Positions 22,443 to 34,492 of a DNA stretch of 64,000 nucleotides are shown piece by piece. Location: positions 1,625,819 to 1,689,818 of the forward strand of contig CM046850.1 of the NCBI GenBank assembly GCA_025618425.1, given 5' to 3'. The notes beneath the pieces were generated by a model, which saw only the letters and a program-made list of their open reading frames with translations, ran no database searches and had not been told where the DNA came from. Positions within the stretch are counted from its first letter, which is position 1. Each line of letters starts with the position of its first letter. Source of the DNA: Heliocidaris tuberculata (taxonomy: Eukaryota; Echinodermata; Echinoidea; Camarodonta; Echinometridae). The position numbers were made by a program, and so were the translations under genes.

Positions 22443-23612
22443 TTCTTTTGAGGCATGTTATCACCTACTTTCTTAGTAGTGTCATTATTTTGGGGCATGG
22501 GGATGTTTGCTTGTTCACTGCACATTTGCCTGACATGTTATCTGTGTGTAATAGTATTCTCCTATTGCTGAGTTCCTCTCCCCATGCCATAAAGGTGATT
22601 ACGATGGGGATCATTTCTTTCCATGCTATGGATGTGGTTCTGATTATGTCATGTGATGGCCACTTCCCATTGAACCACTTACCATGGAGGTAGCCGCCAT
22701 AGCCGAGCTCCCCACTTGCATGTGTGTATAGGTCTATGTCCTTATCGTTCACCCAGTTTTCCCGTGGAATGACTGATACCCCATTGTATGCCTCTAAGAA
22801 TTCTAACCAGGTTCTGAGATCCTCCTTAACCCCTTCTGAAAATGTCACTAGTCTAGTCCCATTGGTTTCCCCCTTTGTCATATCTATAACCTCTGAAGGA
22901 AGGCCCTGCTGGGGCGTACCACACGACAAATAGAGTTGAGAGTCCCCACAAGAGATTGAACTTCTTTGATCATTGCTGATCTTGCTGATAATGCCTTATT
23001 TAGCTTATGTCTGATATCTTGAATCTTCTCCATGGGGACTCGTACCTGCATTCTAATTGAATCAAGCTCTAGGCCCAGAGATGTAAGCCGCGTGGTGGGC
23101 CCCTCTGATTTTTCCTCTGCTAGGGGAACTCCCAATTCATTGCATACCTCCCTTAAGGCTTGGACTATTTCGTAGCAGGGTAGTCCTCTCTTTTTGTTTG
23201 ACCCAACACACGGGAAGTCATCGACATAGTGAATTATGCTCTCCGATTTGCATTTTTTCCTTGCACAGTACTCTATGAATGCGGAAAATGTTTCAAAGTA
23301 TGCTGGTGCACAGCGGATCCCCATGGGTAGGCACTTGTCTATGTATTATTTTCCTTCAAATTTAACGTCTAATAACTCAAAATCATCTGGATGTATGGGT
23401 AGGAGACGGAAGGCAGATTTTATGTCTTCTTTTGCCATTTCTGCCCCAATGCCCGCTGAGGCCACCAACTCGGCAGCCATATCGAAGCTTGTGTATGCAA
23501 CCGTGCATGACTCGTCTGGAATGAAATCATTCACTGAAAAGCCTTCTGGATATGAGAGATGATTTATCAGCCTGTGATCACCCGGTGTCTTTTTTTTTTG
23601 GAAGAAGGCCAA
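22273..23612 (-). pseudogene. Reverse transcriptase-RNase H of the Ngaro-like element
   Basis: RT motifs: KTPGDHRLINHLSYP, then MAKEDIKSAFRLLPIHPDD with the first catalytic Asp, LPMGIRCAPAYFETF and YVDDFP (YVDD at 23217-23228). RNase H follows, with HTDNMSG and the HVPTHNNGIADPLSR tail. Lesions: a TAA within FEGK-stop-YIDKCLPMG near 23344; a frameshift near 22920 after RVVRPSRAFLQRL; a stop before VITCLKRNV near 22465; and the first RNase H Asp replaced by His (LYTHASGELGYGG, about 22714-22725). The N-terminal part continues in another frame upstream, across an A-run near 23590. Role: cDNA synthesis and template degradation. Confidence 0.75.
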
Positions 23613-24288
23613 TTTGGCTGGATCTCAGATTTTTTAACGGTCTTGTATCGAATGGGCCTATATAACGTCCAAGTTCAAGCTCTTTATTTATTTTCTTTAA
23701 AGCTACTTCCTTGTTCTTTTCTACTGATTTTAAATTGGGCAGGTCTACTGGTAGCCTGGGGCCTGCGTAATTTATGCGGAAGCCCTCGCTGAACCCCCTG
23801 TCAAGAGTGAGGGCAGCCCTTTTGTTTGGGTATTGTTTTAGTAGGGGTCTGAGGTTTTCTAATATGATGGGTGTTGGTGCCAAGGATCTAAGGTTCCTAT
23901 CATTGTTCCCCTTACTACTATCTGGTTTTGTGTCTTGGGAGTACCTATTTCCTTGATTTTGTTTGTCCTCACTGTGATTGTGGCCCTTACTTAGACTGCT
24001 TTGTGGGTTTTGCACTGGGTTGTTTTCCGTCTGCGCACCGTGATTTCCCATAACCGTGTGTGCCACACTGCATGCATTTATGTGCATACCTACAATTCTT
24101 TCGGTTGCATGTGCGAAGATTGTAGTCATAACAGGGTGGATTAAAGCGGGGGTCGGTGTATAGAAATGTCTTCCCGCTCTGTTTTGCTGGGGGTGCAGAC
24201 TGGCGTCTCTCCCCTCCCCCACTCCCCCATGGAGTTCTTTGATAGGGTGACCTATCAACGCCTCTTTGCGCCCTGGGTGGTCCCCCAC
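23578..24288 (-). pseudogene. Pol N-terminal region (start of the RT protein)
   Basis: The C-terminal half carries sequence typical of DIRS/Ngaro pol proteins before the RT fingers: NKRAALTLDRGFSEGF, RINYAGPRLPVDLPN, KKINKELELGRYIGPFDT and LRSSQIGLLPKKK. It overlaps the end of gag in a different frame. The frame breaks at an A-run (minus strand, near 23590), after which the RT continues as QKKKTPGDHRLI. A homopolymer indel is the simplest explanation, though programmed shifting cannot be excluded. Confidence 0.65.
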
Positions 24289-25332
24289 TGATAACGAGGA
24301 GGAGCCACAGCTCGCCGTCTAATGTTGCCCATGATCCACCCCTCCTGTGGAGGCGGTGTCGGAATTCAAAATCATAATACCTCCAGCCGTAACCCTGGTA
24401 ACGGGAAGCGGCCATTCGAATGAGGTGGCAGTATTTGAGTAATGCATGCATGCATGTGGGATTAGCTTCAAGATATATGCTCATGTACACCAGAAATGCA
24501 TCAGTCCAGGTCTCAATAGAGAATATCTTGTTTTTGGATGGGGGGGGGGGGGGGGGTTCAAGATCCACCTCCCTTCTACCTGTGCCACTGCGAGGTTAGC
24601 TCTCTGTTCCTCTGTATAGTCCCGCATGGCATGAGTTACTGTATCTTGACTGTCAATGAGTGTGTTGAGATCAATGTATTCCCCCTTCTAAATTTTATCC
24701 CTTATATTTTGGGGCGTAGACATGCCCAGCCTGTCCCCCACCGGGTGCAGAGGGGATGTGTCAGTGTGATTGGGTGGGGTCGGTGTCTGAACCCCTTGCC
24801 CACATGGCCCAGAGCCTTGTAAAGTATTTGTGTTGTGCCCAATATTGGTGTGAATTGTGCCACTATTTAATGCTTGTGTTTCTCCCTCAAAATTTTCTTG
24901 GAGCAGGCTAGCACTGGGCACTATGGATGGAAAAGAGGTCACAAATGTGGAGTTAGGTCTATTTGTTCCTGCTAATATACCAGTACTATTCCTGTCTGGT
25001 GCCTGTTGTGGTTGACCCTTAGGTTTAATAGGGTTTCTAATGTTTCAATAAGATAGGGACATTACCTGTCATTTGTGGGCGAAGCGGTTGCTGGCCTGTC
25101 GCACAGACGGTCCCGCTGGACTGGGTGGCTGTCTCGTTCCCTGTAACCGGCAAGTCCGCTATCCCACTGGCTTCCCCGGTAGCTGCCGCTGCAATGCGAC
25201 TGCGAGTGAGGCACGTATCTGCCTCTCTTGTAGTTGTACTATTTTTGTCCTTTTTCGTCGAGAAGAAGCCGTTGGCCTAGACTTTTTGGGCTGTGAAGGT
25301 TGCCTGGACGCTTGTGCTTTCCTCTTTCCCAT
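23987..25332 (-). pseudogene. gag-like ORF with CCCH-type zinc knuckle, frameshifted
   Basis: Begins with a very basic N-terminus (MGKRKAQASRQPSQPKKSRP, ATG at 25332) and passes through a Gln/Arg-rich helix. It continues in other frames (24942-24688, then 24568-23987). The last part holds SIETWTDAFLVYMSIYLE, YCHLIRMAASRYQGYGWRYY and a Cys/His cluster CYDYNLRTCNRKNCRYAHKC followed by MQCG, resembling a CCCH zinc finger for RNA binding. At least two frameshifts are needed; a 16-G run at 24540-24555 is one likely site. Role by position: particle/RNA-binding protein of the element. Confidence 0.65.
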
Positions 25333-25596
25333 TTCTGTGAAGCTTGCTGATGTAACAATTCAACATTCGAGAATTTTTTCGACGCGAAAACTAAAATTTG
25401 TTGCCTTCGGGCAGAAACAGGTCAAGCAATGGTGGGTCGCCCGCGAGCGGGCTTTCACCACAGTTGCTATGGTAACCTTTTGTTGAGCTCACCATTGACC
25501 TTTTTAGTGACTTTGTTCGTTGTTTGCATATTGATGGTCTAGTGACTTTTCACTTTCTAACTGCGTCCAGCCGAGCTTCTCCCAAAATATTCATGA

Positions 25597-28500
25597 TCAG
25601 CTTATTGTGATCATGTTATTACTTTTGATTTCATTAAATGAAGGGGGTTTCTTATGCTTTCTGTGTTTAAAAATCAAATATTTTACAAGAATTAGAATAT
25701 GGTTTAACAATTGGTGTTTTCCTTTATTTCTTTCCTCCCTCCCAAAGAGAATTTCTTTCCAACTACAATTCCGTAAATTGATATACTTTAAAAATCTCGT
25801 ACATGATTCCCAGATTAATTGTGCATATTCACAAGAATAAAATAAATGTTTATATGTTTCTTCTTCTTTTTCACAATAAGAACATAAGTTACTTGAAACA
25901 AGACCAAACCGAAGAAGGTGATGATTTGTATATATAATGCCATGTATAAGTTTAAATTGGAACTCTCTTAGCCGACTATTTAGTGTACAATGTCTTAATC
26001 TGAAAAATATGTTTTCTATTTCCTTGCACGAAAAACCGTATTTTTTTTCAATTCTTTCAAAAACCAGTGGTTCCAATCTTTCTTTCTTGATGAGTTGTAA
26101 ATATATTTGTTTTGATTTTAAATTTGATATATTAGTTATTTTCCCTCCCAAAATAAAATCAGTTTCAGAGTTATTATTTTCTTCCCTTCTGAAATTCTTT
26201 TTCCAACACAAAGGTATACACTCGTAAAAGTGCTTTAACCTATCAATGTCATTTATATCTAAACCTAATTCTGCAAAATATCTATCAGATTTTAGTTTGC
26301 CATCATTTCCTAAAATATGTTTTATTTTGTAAACTCCTTTTTCGAGTAACTTCTCATCGTATATACATTTTCCTTTAGACCGAATAAGTTTATTATTGAA
26401 AATTACCACATCACCAATGTACCGGATATTACTTACACTTCTGATATGTCTCGTATTCACCCAATCTTCTAATATATCTATATAAAATTGTGGAGCTGTC
26501 ACTTTTAATAAAGCTGGCAAATAGTCACATAAAAATATGAATTCTCCACCTATGTGTCTAGTGACAAAGTTAAAATACTGTTTCCATTTCATATCTTCAT
26601 CCTTATTTAGAAGTTTTTTAACCCACATAATTCTTTGTGATTTCATTTGTGCAGGAAAGTTCAGCATTTTTAACCCCCCTTGCTTATAGTCTAAGAACAT
26701 TGTATTTCTATTGATTTTATCTTTCTTTCCTTTCCATATAAAGTCAAAGGCTAATTTATCTAACGAATCATAAACCCATCTTGGAACTGGAGTGAGTGAC
26801 GCTCGGTATATAACTTTAGAATATATATGCACTTTAAGTAGTTGAATCTTCCCCATTAAGGTTAAATCTCTTTGCTTCCAAAAATTTAAAAGTGACTTTA
26901 TTTTACTCAAAATTTCCTTATAATTCATATTTTCCTTTGTATGTTCATCTAGGGAGAAGAAAACCCCTAGAATCTTCACAAAGTCAACTATTTCACCAAA
27001 TGAAAAATTAAATTCCAAACATTGACATGAACCTAATCTTAATATTTTAGTTTTATCCTTATTTATTTTTAATCCCGAAAGTTTTTCAAAGTCTGCAAAT
27101 AACACCTTTAGCCTATTTATTGATTTCACATTACGGGCAAAAATAGTCATATCATCCGCATAAAGAACTAATTTCATTTCCTTATTTCCAAAATTAATTC
27201 CTTCCACCAATTTGTCTGTTCTGAGTTTATGTGCCATTATTTCAATGCATAAAATGAATAAATAAGACGACAGCGGATCTCCTTGCCTAACACCCCTCTC
27301 CACTTTGAAATAGCCAGTGGAACCTCCTTCGTTCAGAACGCAACTTAAAGTATTTGTGTACAAAACTTTGACCCACTTTTGAAAAGATGGACCGAATCCA
27401 AAAGATGACAAAACTTTTTGAAGAAATTGATATGAAACCGAGTCGAAGGCTTTTTCGAAATCTATAGCCAGCAGAAAACCAGGTAAATTATAACAGGTTG
27501 TATGGAAAATAATATCGTCTATAATACGTATGGCCTCCCCAATATTCCTCCCCTTCATATACCCTACTTGATCTCCCATAATAATTTCATGCAATACTTC
27601 CTTGATCCTCTTTGCCAAAATTTTTGTTAGAATCTTATAATCCACATTAAGAAGGGATATAGGTCTATAATTTTTTAATAAAAAAGGATCTTTCCCATCT
27701 TTCGCTATTAACGTAATTACTGCTTGTTTTTGGGACGATGCCAATTCTCCAAATCTATATGCTTCATTTAAAGCCTCTCTTACTAAACCTCCAATATCAG
27801 GCCAAAATGTGTTATAAAATTCTGTTGTAAGACCATCATTCCCAGGTGACTTATTAGGTTTTAGTTCTTTCAAAATCTCTAGACATTCTTCATTTCTTAT
27901 AGGTCCTTCACAGTATTCTCGAGATTCCTTCGTTAATTTCGGTAAATCTTGAAAAAAGCTAACATAACAGTCATCTGAATTCTCCCTCTCTACTTTGCTA
28001 TATAAATTACTGTAAAACTTTTTGATTTCTTCAGTTATCTTTTTTTCCTCACTACAAATGACACCATCTAACGTTTTAATTTTCTTGATAGTACTCTTCT
28101 TTTTGTTATTTTGCATTAACTGATTGAAATATCGCGGATCCCTCTCTCCACTTTCATACCACGAGGCTCGTGATCGAATCTTAATTCCTTCATTTACGTA
28201 ACTGTAAACTTCCCTTAATTTCTTTTTTGTATTTTCCAATTTCTCTAAAATATTCTCACTAGTGCCATTCACCAGCCTCTGTTCTAAATCCTGTACTTGT
28301 TTTTCTAAATTTGTTCTTATTGTTCTTCTTTCTTTTGCCAATCTTTTAGAAAATTTTTGTGTAAAGCTACGTATCTTCATTTTCATAAAATCCCATAATA
28401 ACCTTTTATCCTTTATTTCAGATTTTAAATCATTTTTTAATTCAATAATTTGCTTCTTCATCTCTTTTACATAATCTTCATTTTCACAGAGACTATTATT

Positions 28501-29316
28501 AAATTTCCAATATGACCTTCGTTTTCCCCCCGAATTTTTACTTGTTTTGTCAAATAAATGCAAAAATATTGAATGGTGATCCGGGGCAATAGATGGCATT
28601 ATATCACATTTCATAACTATTTCCTCTAGACTTTCCGATATTATCCAGTAATCTAATCTACTTTGCATAAAAGGGGTTTTTTGAGTATAAGTAAATTGCC
28701 TTTTTAAGGGGTGCCTATTTCTCCAAATGTCCATGAGATGCATTTCTTGCATAAATTGTTCAATTTCTTGATTAAATCTATTCGAAATCCTGTTTGAAGA
28801 CTGTCCAAGATAATCTAATTCAGTGTTCCTTATCATATTGAAGTCCCCACCTACTATCACTGGGTATTCATTTTTATTTAACTTATCAAGAATATTACGT
28901 AATTTTCGAAGAAATAACAATTGATCCTTTTCATAGTTTCTTGTTGGAAAATACACATTACCTAAAATCAATCTAACACCTTGAATTTTACAATCTATGA
29001 AAATGTATCTACCTTCATTATCTTGAAGGACTTGCATCACTTCAATATCTACCATAGGTGCAATTAACACAAGAACTCCTTTACTGTGATTAGAACCATG
29101 ACTGAAATAACTGGAACCTTCCCACATTGAACTCCATCTGTCCTCTATATCCCTAGTACTAAATGTTTCCTGTAAGAACACAATATCCGCCTTTTTATCT
29201 TTACACCACGAAAAGATTCGTTCCCTTTTATCTCTTTCCCTAATTCCCTTTACGTTGAGCGAGTACATTTTACAGTTAATAAAAACGTTCTTGGATTCCT
29301 CCCTAGCCCCCATCAT
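25597..29316 (-). CDS. LINE ORF2: APE endonuclease-reverse transcriptase, intact
   Basis: This 1239-residue uninterrupted protein should carry out target-primed reverse transcription. The N-terminal ~250 residues are an apurinic-endonuclease-like domain: MYSLNVKGIRERDKRE with the Asn, VFLQETF with the Glu, GGDFN (156-160), RLDYWII and PDHHSIFL with the terminal His. The RT follows: KSPGNDGLTTEFY, NYRPISLLNVDYKILTK, LLAIDFEKAFDSVSY, GVRQGDPLSSYLFIL and YADD (719-722). The C-terminus has a CX2CX8HX4C knuckle (Cys1145, Cys1148, His1157, Cys1162). Length and layout fit L1/Tx1-type ORF2. No stop or frameshift, so the copy is probably young. I took the first ATG; an in-frame Met 16 codons further in could be used. 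Confidence 0.9.
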   Translation of the reverse strand: MMGAREESKNVFINCKMYSLNVKGIRERDKRERIFSWCKDKKADIVFLQETFSTRDIEDRWSSMWEGSSYFSHGSNHSKGVLVLIAPMVDIEVMQVLQDNEGRYIFIDCKIQGVRLILGNVYFPTRNYEKDQLLFLRKLRNILDKLNKNEYPVIVGGDFNMIRNTELDYLGQSSNRISNRFNQEIEQFMQEMHLMDIWRNRHPLKRQFTYTQKTPFMQSRLDYWIISESLEEIVMKCDIMPSIAPDHHSIFLHLFDKTSKNSGGKRRSYWKFNNSLCENEDYVKEMKKQIIELKNDLKSEIKDKRLLWDFMKMKIRSFTQKFSKRLAKERRTIRTNLEKQVQDLEQRLVNGTSENILEKLENTKKKLREVYSYVNEGIKIRSRASWYESGERDPRYFNQLMQNNKKKSTIKKIKTLDGVICSEEKKITEEIKKFYSNLYSKVERENSDDCYVSFFQDLPKLTKESREYCEGPIRNEECLEILKELKPNKSPGNDGLTTEFYNTFWPDIGGLVREALNEAYRFGELASSQKQAVITLIAKDGKDPFLLKNYRPISLLNVDYKILTKILAKRIKEVLHEIIMGDQVGYMKGRNIGEAIRIIDDIIFHTTCYNLPGFLLAIDFEKAFDSVSYQFLQKVLSSFGFGPSFQKWVKVLYTNTLSCVLNEGGSTGYFKVERGVRQGDPLSSYLFILCIEIMAHKLRTDKLVEGINFGNKEMKLVLYADDMTIFARNVKSINRLKVLFADFEKLSGLKINKDKTKILRLGSCQCLEFNFSFGEIVDFVKILGVFFSLDEHTKENMNYKEILSKIKSLLNFWKQRDLTLMGKIQLLKVHIYSKVIYRASLTPVPRWVYDSLDKLAFDFIWKGKKDKINRNTMFLDYKQGGLKMLNFPAQMKSQRIMWVKKLLNKDEDMKWKQYFNFVTRHIGGEFIFLCDYLPALLKVTAPQFYIDILEDWVNTRHIRSVSNIRYIGDVVIFNNKLIRSKGKCIYDEKLLEKGVYKIKHILGNDGKLKSDRYFAELGLDINDIDRLKHFYECIPLCWKKNFRREENNNSETDFILGGKITNISNLKSKQIYLQLIKKERLEPLVFERIEKKYGFSCKEIENIFFRLRHCTLNSRLREFQFKLIHGIIYTNHHLLRFGLVSSNLCSYCEKEEETYKHLFYSCEYAQLIWESCTRFLKYINLRNCSWKEILFGREERNKGKHQLLNHILILVKYLIFKHRKHKKPPSFNEIKSNNMITIS

Positions 29317-29990
29317 GAGAGATATAAAAAATATACCAACGAACCAAACAACTTATTACATAAAAACCAGCCAGCCCAGAGCTAATCGTCCACCTATTGA
29401 TACCCCAAATTAAGAAACAAATAAATAAAAAGCAAGAAAGAAAGCCCGCCATCTCTCCGAAGCTCATCCCTGACTGCACAAGCTTTCAGTCATGGGCTGA
29501 GAAAGAGAGAGAGAGAGAGAAAAAAAAAAAAAAGGAACTATAGTGCTGCAACCCCCCCCCCCCCCACCTTCCATTCCTCTATTCATTAGTCATATGGTTC
29601 TGCTGATATTCTAAACCTATATAAACATATTTCCACAAATCAAGCGAACTTCCAAGATATTACAATCTAACTTCCAACTATACGGATTCTGACTGTCAAT
29701 ACTGAATACCATTTAAATACGCAAGGCATCGATATAATAATGTACGAAATAACTTATCAAGTTCAAAAGCAATGGAAAATCCTATGCTCACTTCCTTTAA
29801 AAAAAAAAAAAAAAAAAAAAAAATGGAAGAAGAAAAAACGAAAAGAAAGGTGTGTCTGACACCCCCCAAATACTAACTGCCATCAATGTTGAAATACATG
29901 CATCGCTTAAAAAAACAACACAATGCTCTGTTAATTAAGCAAGCTGTTATAGAATTTCAGGCCGTCAGGCACGAACAATTCAGCCAATAC
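29317..29990. other. Leader of LINE ORF2 with simple repeats
   Basis: Contains a GA repeat and A-run (29507-29534), a 17-C run near 29553-29569 and a 26-A run near 29798-29823. No gene. Confidence 0.5.
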
Positions 29991-32950
29991 AAATCTTACA
30001 AATGTTTTCTTAGCACACACAAAAGGAGTGTGCAAAAAGAGAACACCTGACATCTCAATAACCTGACAAGAAGCATGCAATTGATTAACTTTCACGAAGT
30101 GCATACAAAAAATCTCATTAAGTTTTTGGCATTAAGAGTGTAATCGGTTTAAAAAAAAAAAAAAAAAAAAATCAAATGTTATGCATGCTTTTCTTTAGAG
30201 TGAATAAACTGTAAAGAGCACATGTAAATAGCATTTATCTCTTTGAAACTGTTACCAGACTATTGGAATTTTCATTTGTATAACAACGCTTTTTCATATG
30301 TGATTACAAAACTGAATTAACTATTAAAGATCACAATATGAGGTGCATACACAAAAGGAGTGTGCACCTGGCATTTTAACAGCCTGAGATATCATCATCC
30401 AAAAGAATGCATACAAACTTGATGAACTGTCATGAAGGACATGCAACAATTATCTCACTGAATATCGTAAGCTGTTTTTTTTTCATTCTCTTCCCCTTTC
30501 TTTCTCTTTCCTTTTTCTTCTTTTTTTTAGCATTAACAGTGTAATCAAGGTGTCTCAAAAATAAATAAAGGAACATATCCTTTCACCTCAATTAACCTAT
30601 TTCATTCAAATGTTATACATTTTTTCTTTCTCTCTTCTTCTTCTCTTTTTCTTTTTTCTCTTCTTTGCACACACAAAAGAGGGTGTGCCTGATAGATTAT
30701 AAAGGCATGACCTGTCATCAACCTGGTAAATGCATACAAATTGGATAAAATAAAAAGAGCACATGTCTTGTAAAAACATTCCGAGACTTACATAGACTCT
30801 TGGAATTTTCATTTGTATAACACAAGCTTTTTCATGAATGAATAGAAACTTTCACGAAGTGCATACAAAAAATGTCATTAAGTTTTTGGCATTAACAGTG
30901 TAATCGGGTTTAAAAAAAAAAAAAAATTCTAATGTTATGCATGGTCTTTTTTTTTTCTTTTTTTTTTTTTTTTTTTTTTTTGGTCACACACATAAAAAGG
31001 GTGTGCCTGACAACCTCAGAGCACGACCTGGCATCAACCAGGTTAATGCATTCAGAATGAATAAACTGTAAAGAACAAATGTAAATGGCATTTATCTCTT
31101 TGAAACTGTTACAGCCTATTGGAATTTTCATTTGTATAACACAAGCTTTTGAAGATCACCATAATTATGAGGTGCATACACAAAAGGAGTGTGTACCTGG
31201 CATTTTAACAGCCTGAGAATCATCATCCAAAAGAATGCGTACAAACTTGATGAACTGTCATGGATTACGTGCAACCGATCTCATTAAATATCGTAAGCTG
31301 TTTTAGCATTAACAGTGTAATCAGGGTGTCTCAAAAAATAAAGGAACTTATCCTTTAACCTCAATTGCCTATTTTATTCAAATGTCATACATGTTTTCTT
31401 CTTTCTCTATTTTGCACACACAAAAGAGGGTGTGCCTGATAACTTATAAAGGCATGACCTGTCCTCAACCTGGTAAATGCATACAAATTGGATAAAGTAT
31501 AAAGAGCACATGCCATGTAAAGAACATTTCGAAACTGTTACATAGACTCTTGGAATTTTCATTTGTATAACACAAACTTTTTCATGAATGAATAGAAACT
31601 GGATTAACTATATCATCCAAAAGAATGCATACACCTTGATGAACTATTGTGAAGTGCATCTAAACAGTCTCATTAAAGCAGTTTTGGCATTAACAGTGTA
31701 AATACAGTTTCTCATAAAAAATAGATAAAGGAACTTTTTTGTGACCTCAGTAAACCATTTTCATTCAAATGTTATGCATTTTTTTCCTCTCTCTTTTTGC
31801 ACATACAAAAGAGGGTGTGGCTGATAACTTAAATGCATAATCTGGCATCGACCTGGTAAATGCATACAAATTGGATAAAGTATGAGGAGCACATGTAAAG
31901 AACATTTCATGTTATATAGACTGGAATTTTCATTTGTATAACACATGCTTTTTTTTTTCATAAATGATTACAAACTGGATGAACTGTTGAAAAGCACAGT
32001 TTAAAATGCATAGAAATAGTTAGGCTGTTATAACAAATTTTATGTATTTCTTAGCGCACACAGAAGGAGTGTGCAAAATGAGTGTACCTGGCATCTTAAT
32101 AGCCTGACATATCATCATCCAAAATAATTCATACATCTTGACGAAATGTTTGAGAGTATGAATTGTAAAGTGCATACAAACTCATTAAGTTTAATAATCT
32201 GTTTAGGCATTAACAATGTAATCAAGGTATAAAAAAAAAATTAAAAAAAAATAAAAAAAAAATTATCTTCTAACTTCAATGAACCGATTTACCACCATAT
32301 TCAAATGTTCGCATTTTTTTTTCTTCTTTCTTTTTTGGTACACACAGAAGAGGGTGTGTCTGATATGCTGAAAGCATGACCTGCATGGCATCAACCTGTT
32401 AGATGCATACAACAGAGCATTTATTATTTTCTTTTTTGAAAATGTTACAGACTATTAGAATTTGATTTGTATAACACAATCTTTTCTTATGCATGCTTTC
32501 TTAGCACACACAAAAAGGAGTGTACAAAACGAGTGTACCCGACATCTTAATAACCTGACACAGTATCATCCAAAAGAATGCATACAAACTTAAAGAACTG
32601 TTATGAAGTGCATACAATCTCATTAAAGCAATTTTGGCATAACAGTTTAATTATGGTGTCTCCAAAAAAAAAAAAAAAATTAAGTAAATATAAAAGAACT
32701 TTTCTTGTAACCTCGATAAACCAATTTTTATTCAGATGTCATGAATTCTCCCTTGGCACACACAGAAAAGGGTTTGTATGACAACCTAAAAGCTTGACCT
32801 GGCAAATGCATACATATTGGATAGTCATTACATATATATATATAAAAAATTGAAGAGAAAAAAAAACAAAAACAAAAAAAACACACATGTAAAGCATTTA
32901 TCTTTTTGAAACAGTTTACAGATTAATGGAATATTCATTTGTATAAGACA
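29990..32950. repeat. Complex tandem array between LINE ORF1 and ORF2
   Basis: A unit of roughly 360-520 bp recurs about seven times, marked by GGCATTAACAGTGTAATC-like sequence near 30130, 30533, 30890, 31306, 31688, 32208 and 32636. Two alternating subunits are visible. One has ACACAAAAGGAGTGTG, CATCATCCAAAAGAATGCAT and a GATGAACTGTCATGAA-type segment. The other has CACAAAAGAGGGTGTGCCTG and CCTGGTAAATGCATACAAAT. TTGGAATTTTCATTTGTATAA recurs too. Units differ by A- and T-run length. Open frames in it are repeat translations. Confidence 0.8.
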
Positions 32951-34492
32951 AGCTTTTCATAAATGCTAATATATCAGGTTCTTTCATTTTTCCATTACCA
33001 TGAAAGATGAATTCCTTTAGGTATCAGATATTGTTCCAACTATTATAAGTCATTTTATTTCTTTGACATACATATCGACCTGTTTATATAAAACTAAAAG
33101 GACTCAGAGAGGGATAAAAACTATTGCTAATACATGTATTCAGCAAATTGCATGACCATTTTCAAGATAATGAGAGTTAAAAAGGACATAATATCAGTTT
33201 GTTCTACTAGGTCTTCAGTTATCTTTATCCTGTTTTGGTGGAAATTACTTAACACAATTCTTTTGTTCGTAAAGATATGTAAAATCAACTGTATAAAAAG
33301 AGAGACTTTGTCAAAGAAGAAATTGAAAATTAATATTTAACTTCTTCACTTCGAATCATGTTTAACACATTTTACCTTTTGAAACAGTTACCGACCATCA
33401 GATTCTTCATTTATTTATCCCAAGCTTTACAGGAACCACCCAACTACAGTTGGGTAGCTCCTTCACAACCAAACTGGCTGTCCCTAAACCAACCTACAGT
33501 ACACGTTCCTAGAGTGCAGGTTCTTTCCACTTTTTTTCCTTTTCTTTTCTTTTTTTTTTTTTTTTAGCACGAGAGATGAATTCGTTTAGATATCTAATAC
33601 TGAGTCAAAGAAACCATAACCATCACCATTATTCTGGGACATGTATACAAAAACAACATGTATGTTCGACCAGTTAAAAGTCATTCTGTTTATCATACAT
33701 AACCTATTTAGGAAAACTAAATGATTCTAGAGAAGGATAAAACAGTTTTAGTGTCCCACAATTTGCATGAATGTTTCCATGTTGATAGTAAAAAATGACG
33801 TATTGTCATTTCCCTTGCAAAGTCTTGAACTATCTTTCCCCTCCCCCCCTTTTTTTTTAAATTTGGTAGAATTAAATTAACAGATCTTTTTTTCTTCCGC
33901 TCTTGAGATATTAAAATTCAATTATATGAAAGGAAAACCTTGTCAAAACAAAATATCTAATTAATTAGTTTTTTACACCAGTCATGTTTTCAAGCATTTT
34001 CCTTTCTTTCCTCTTCCCCTCCTTCTCTTTCTCCCTTTCACTTTTTTTTTTTTTTTACCTTTCTGAAACTGTTACAGATCGTTAGATTTTCATAACATCA
34101 ATTTTGTTCCATAAATGTTATATCAAGTTCTTTTCTTGTTCACATGAACCTAGCTGATCCAGTCAGTGTTCCAAGTTATCAATTTCCTTCTTTTGGTCAA
34201 TTAATCAGTACTTCTCCTCTCTTGAGTTTTATCTTAGTGCTTCATCCTCACTCATCATTTTAAGCTCGATGCTTGAAGATATAACGTTTATTCTAGACTT
34301 GTCTTTCCTTGCTTGTTTCATACATGGTGACAGCTTTATTCAAATTCAAAAAAATAATATTATTCCTTCCTTTGGCTTGATGCTTAAACTTTGTCTCAGA
34401 AGATGAAAAGAGAGAAAACAAAAATGCAGTGCCTATATTTCAGCTATCTGTTCTTTTAACTTTCCTTTTAGAAATTGTCTCAGAACTAATCC
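32951..34492. other. AT-rich sequence between the array and LINE ORF1
   Basis: T-runs near 33545-33565, 33850 and 34040. No coding segment, and no end of ORF1's element is visible here. Confidence 0.45.

Larger units (their letters stand above)
20270..25332 (-). mobile_element. Ngaro-like tyrosine-recombinase retrotransposon (decayed)
   Basis: Minus-strand order is gag, reverse transcriptase-RNase H, tyrosine recombinase, SGNH-hydrolase-like ORF. Recombinase after RNase H and no methyltransferase domain fit Ngaro rather than DIRS1 elements. Such elements integrate a circular DNA through the recombinase, without a DDE integrase. Coding parts are broken by several frameshifts and at least three in-frame stops, so the copy is dead. 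The characteristic split direct repeats were not located, so outer limits are those of the coding parts. Confidence 0.75.

Noticed and set aside
25073..25486. 137-codon plus-strand frame over the Ngaro gag start
   Set aside because: The minus strand encodes the basic gag N-terminus here; the plus frame is its shadow.
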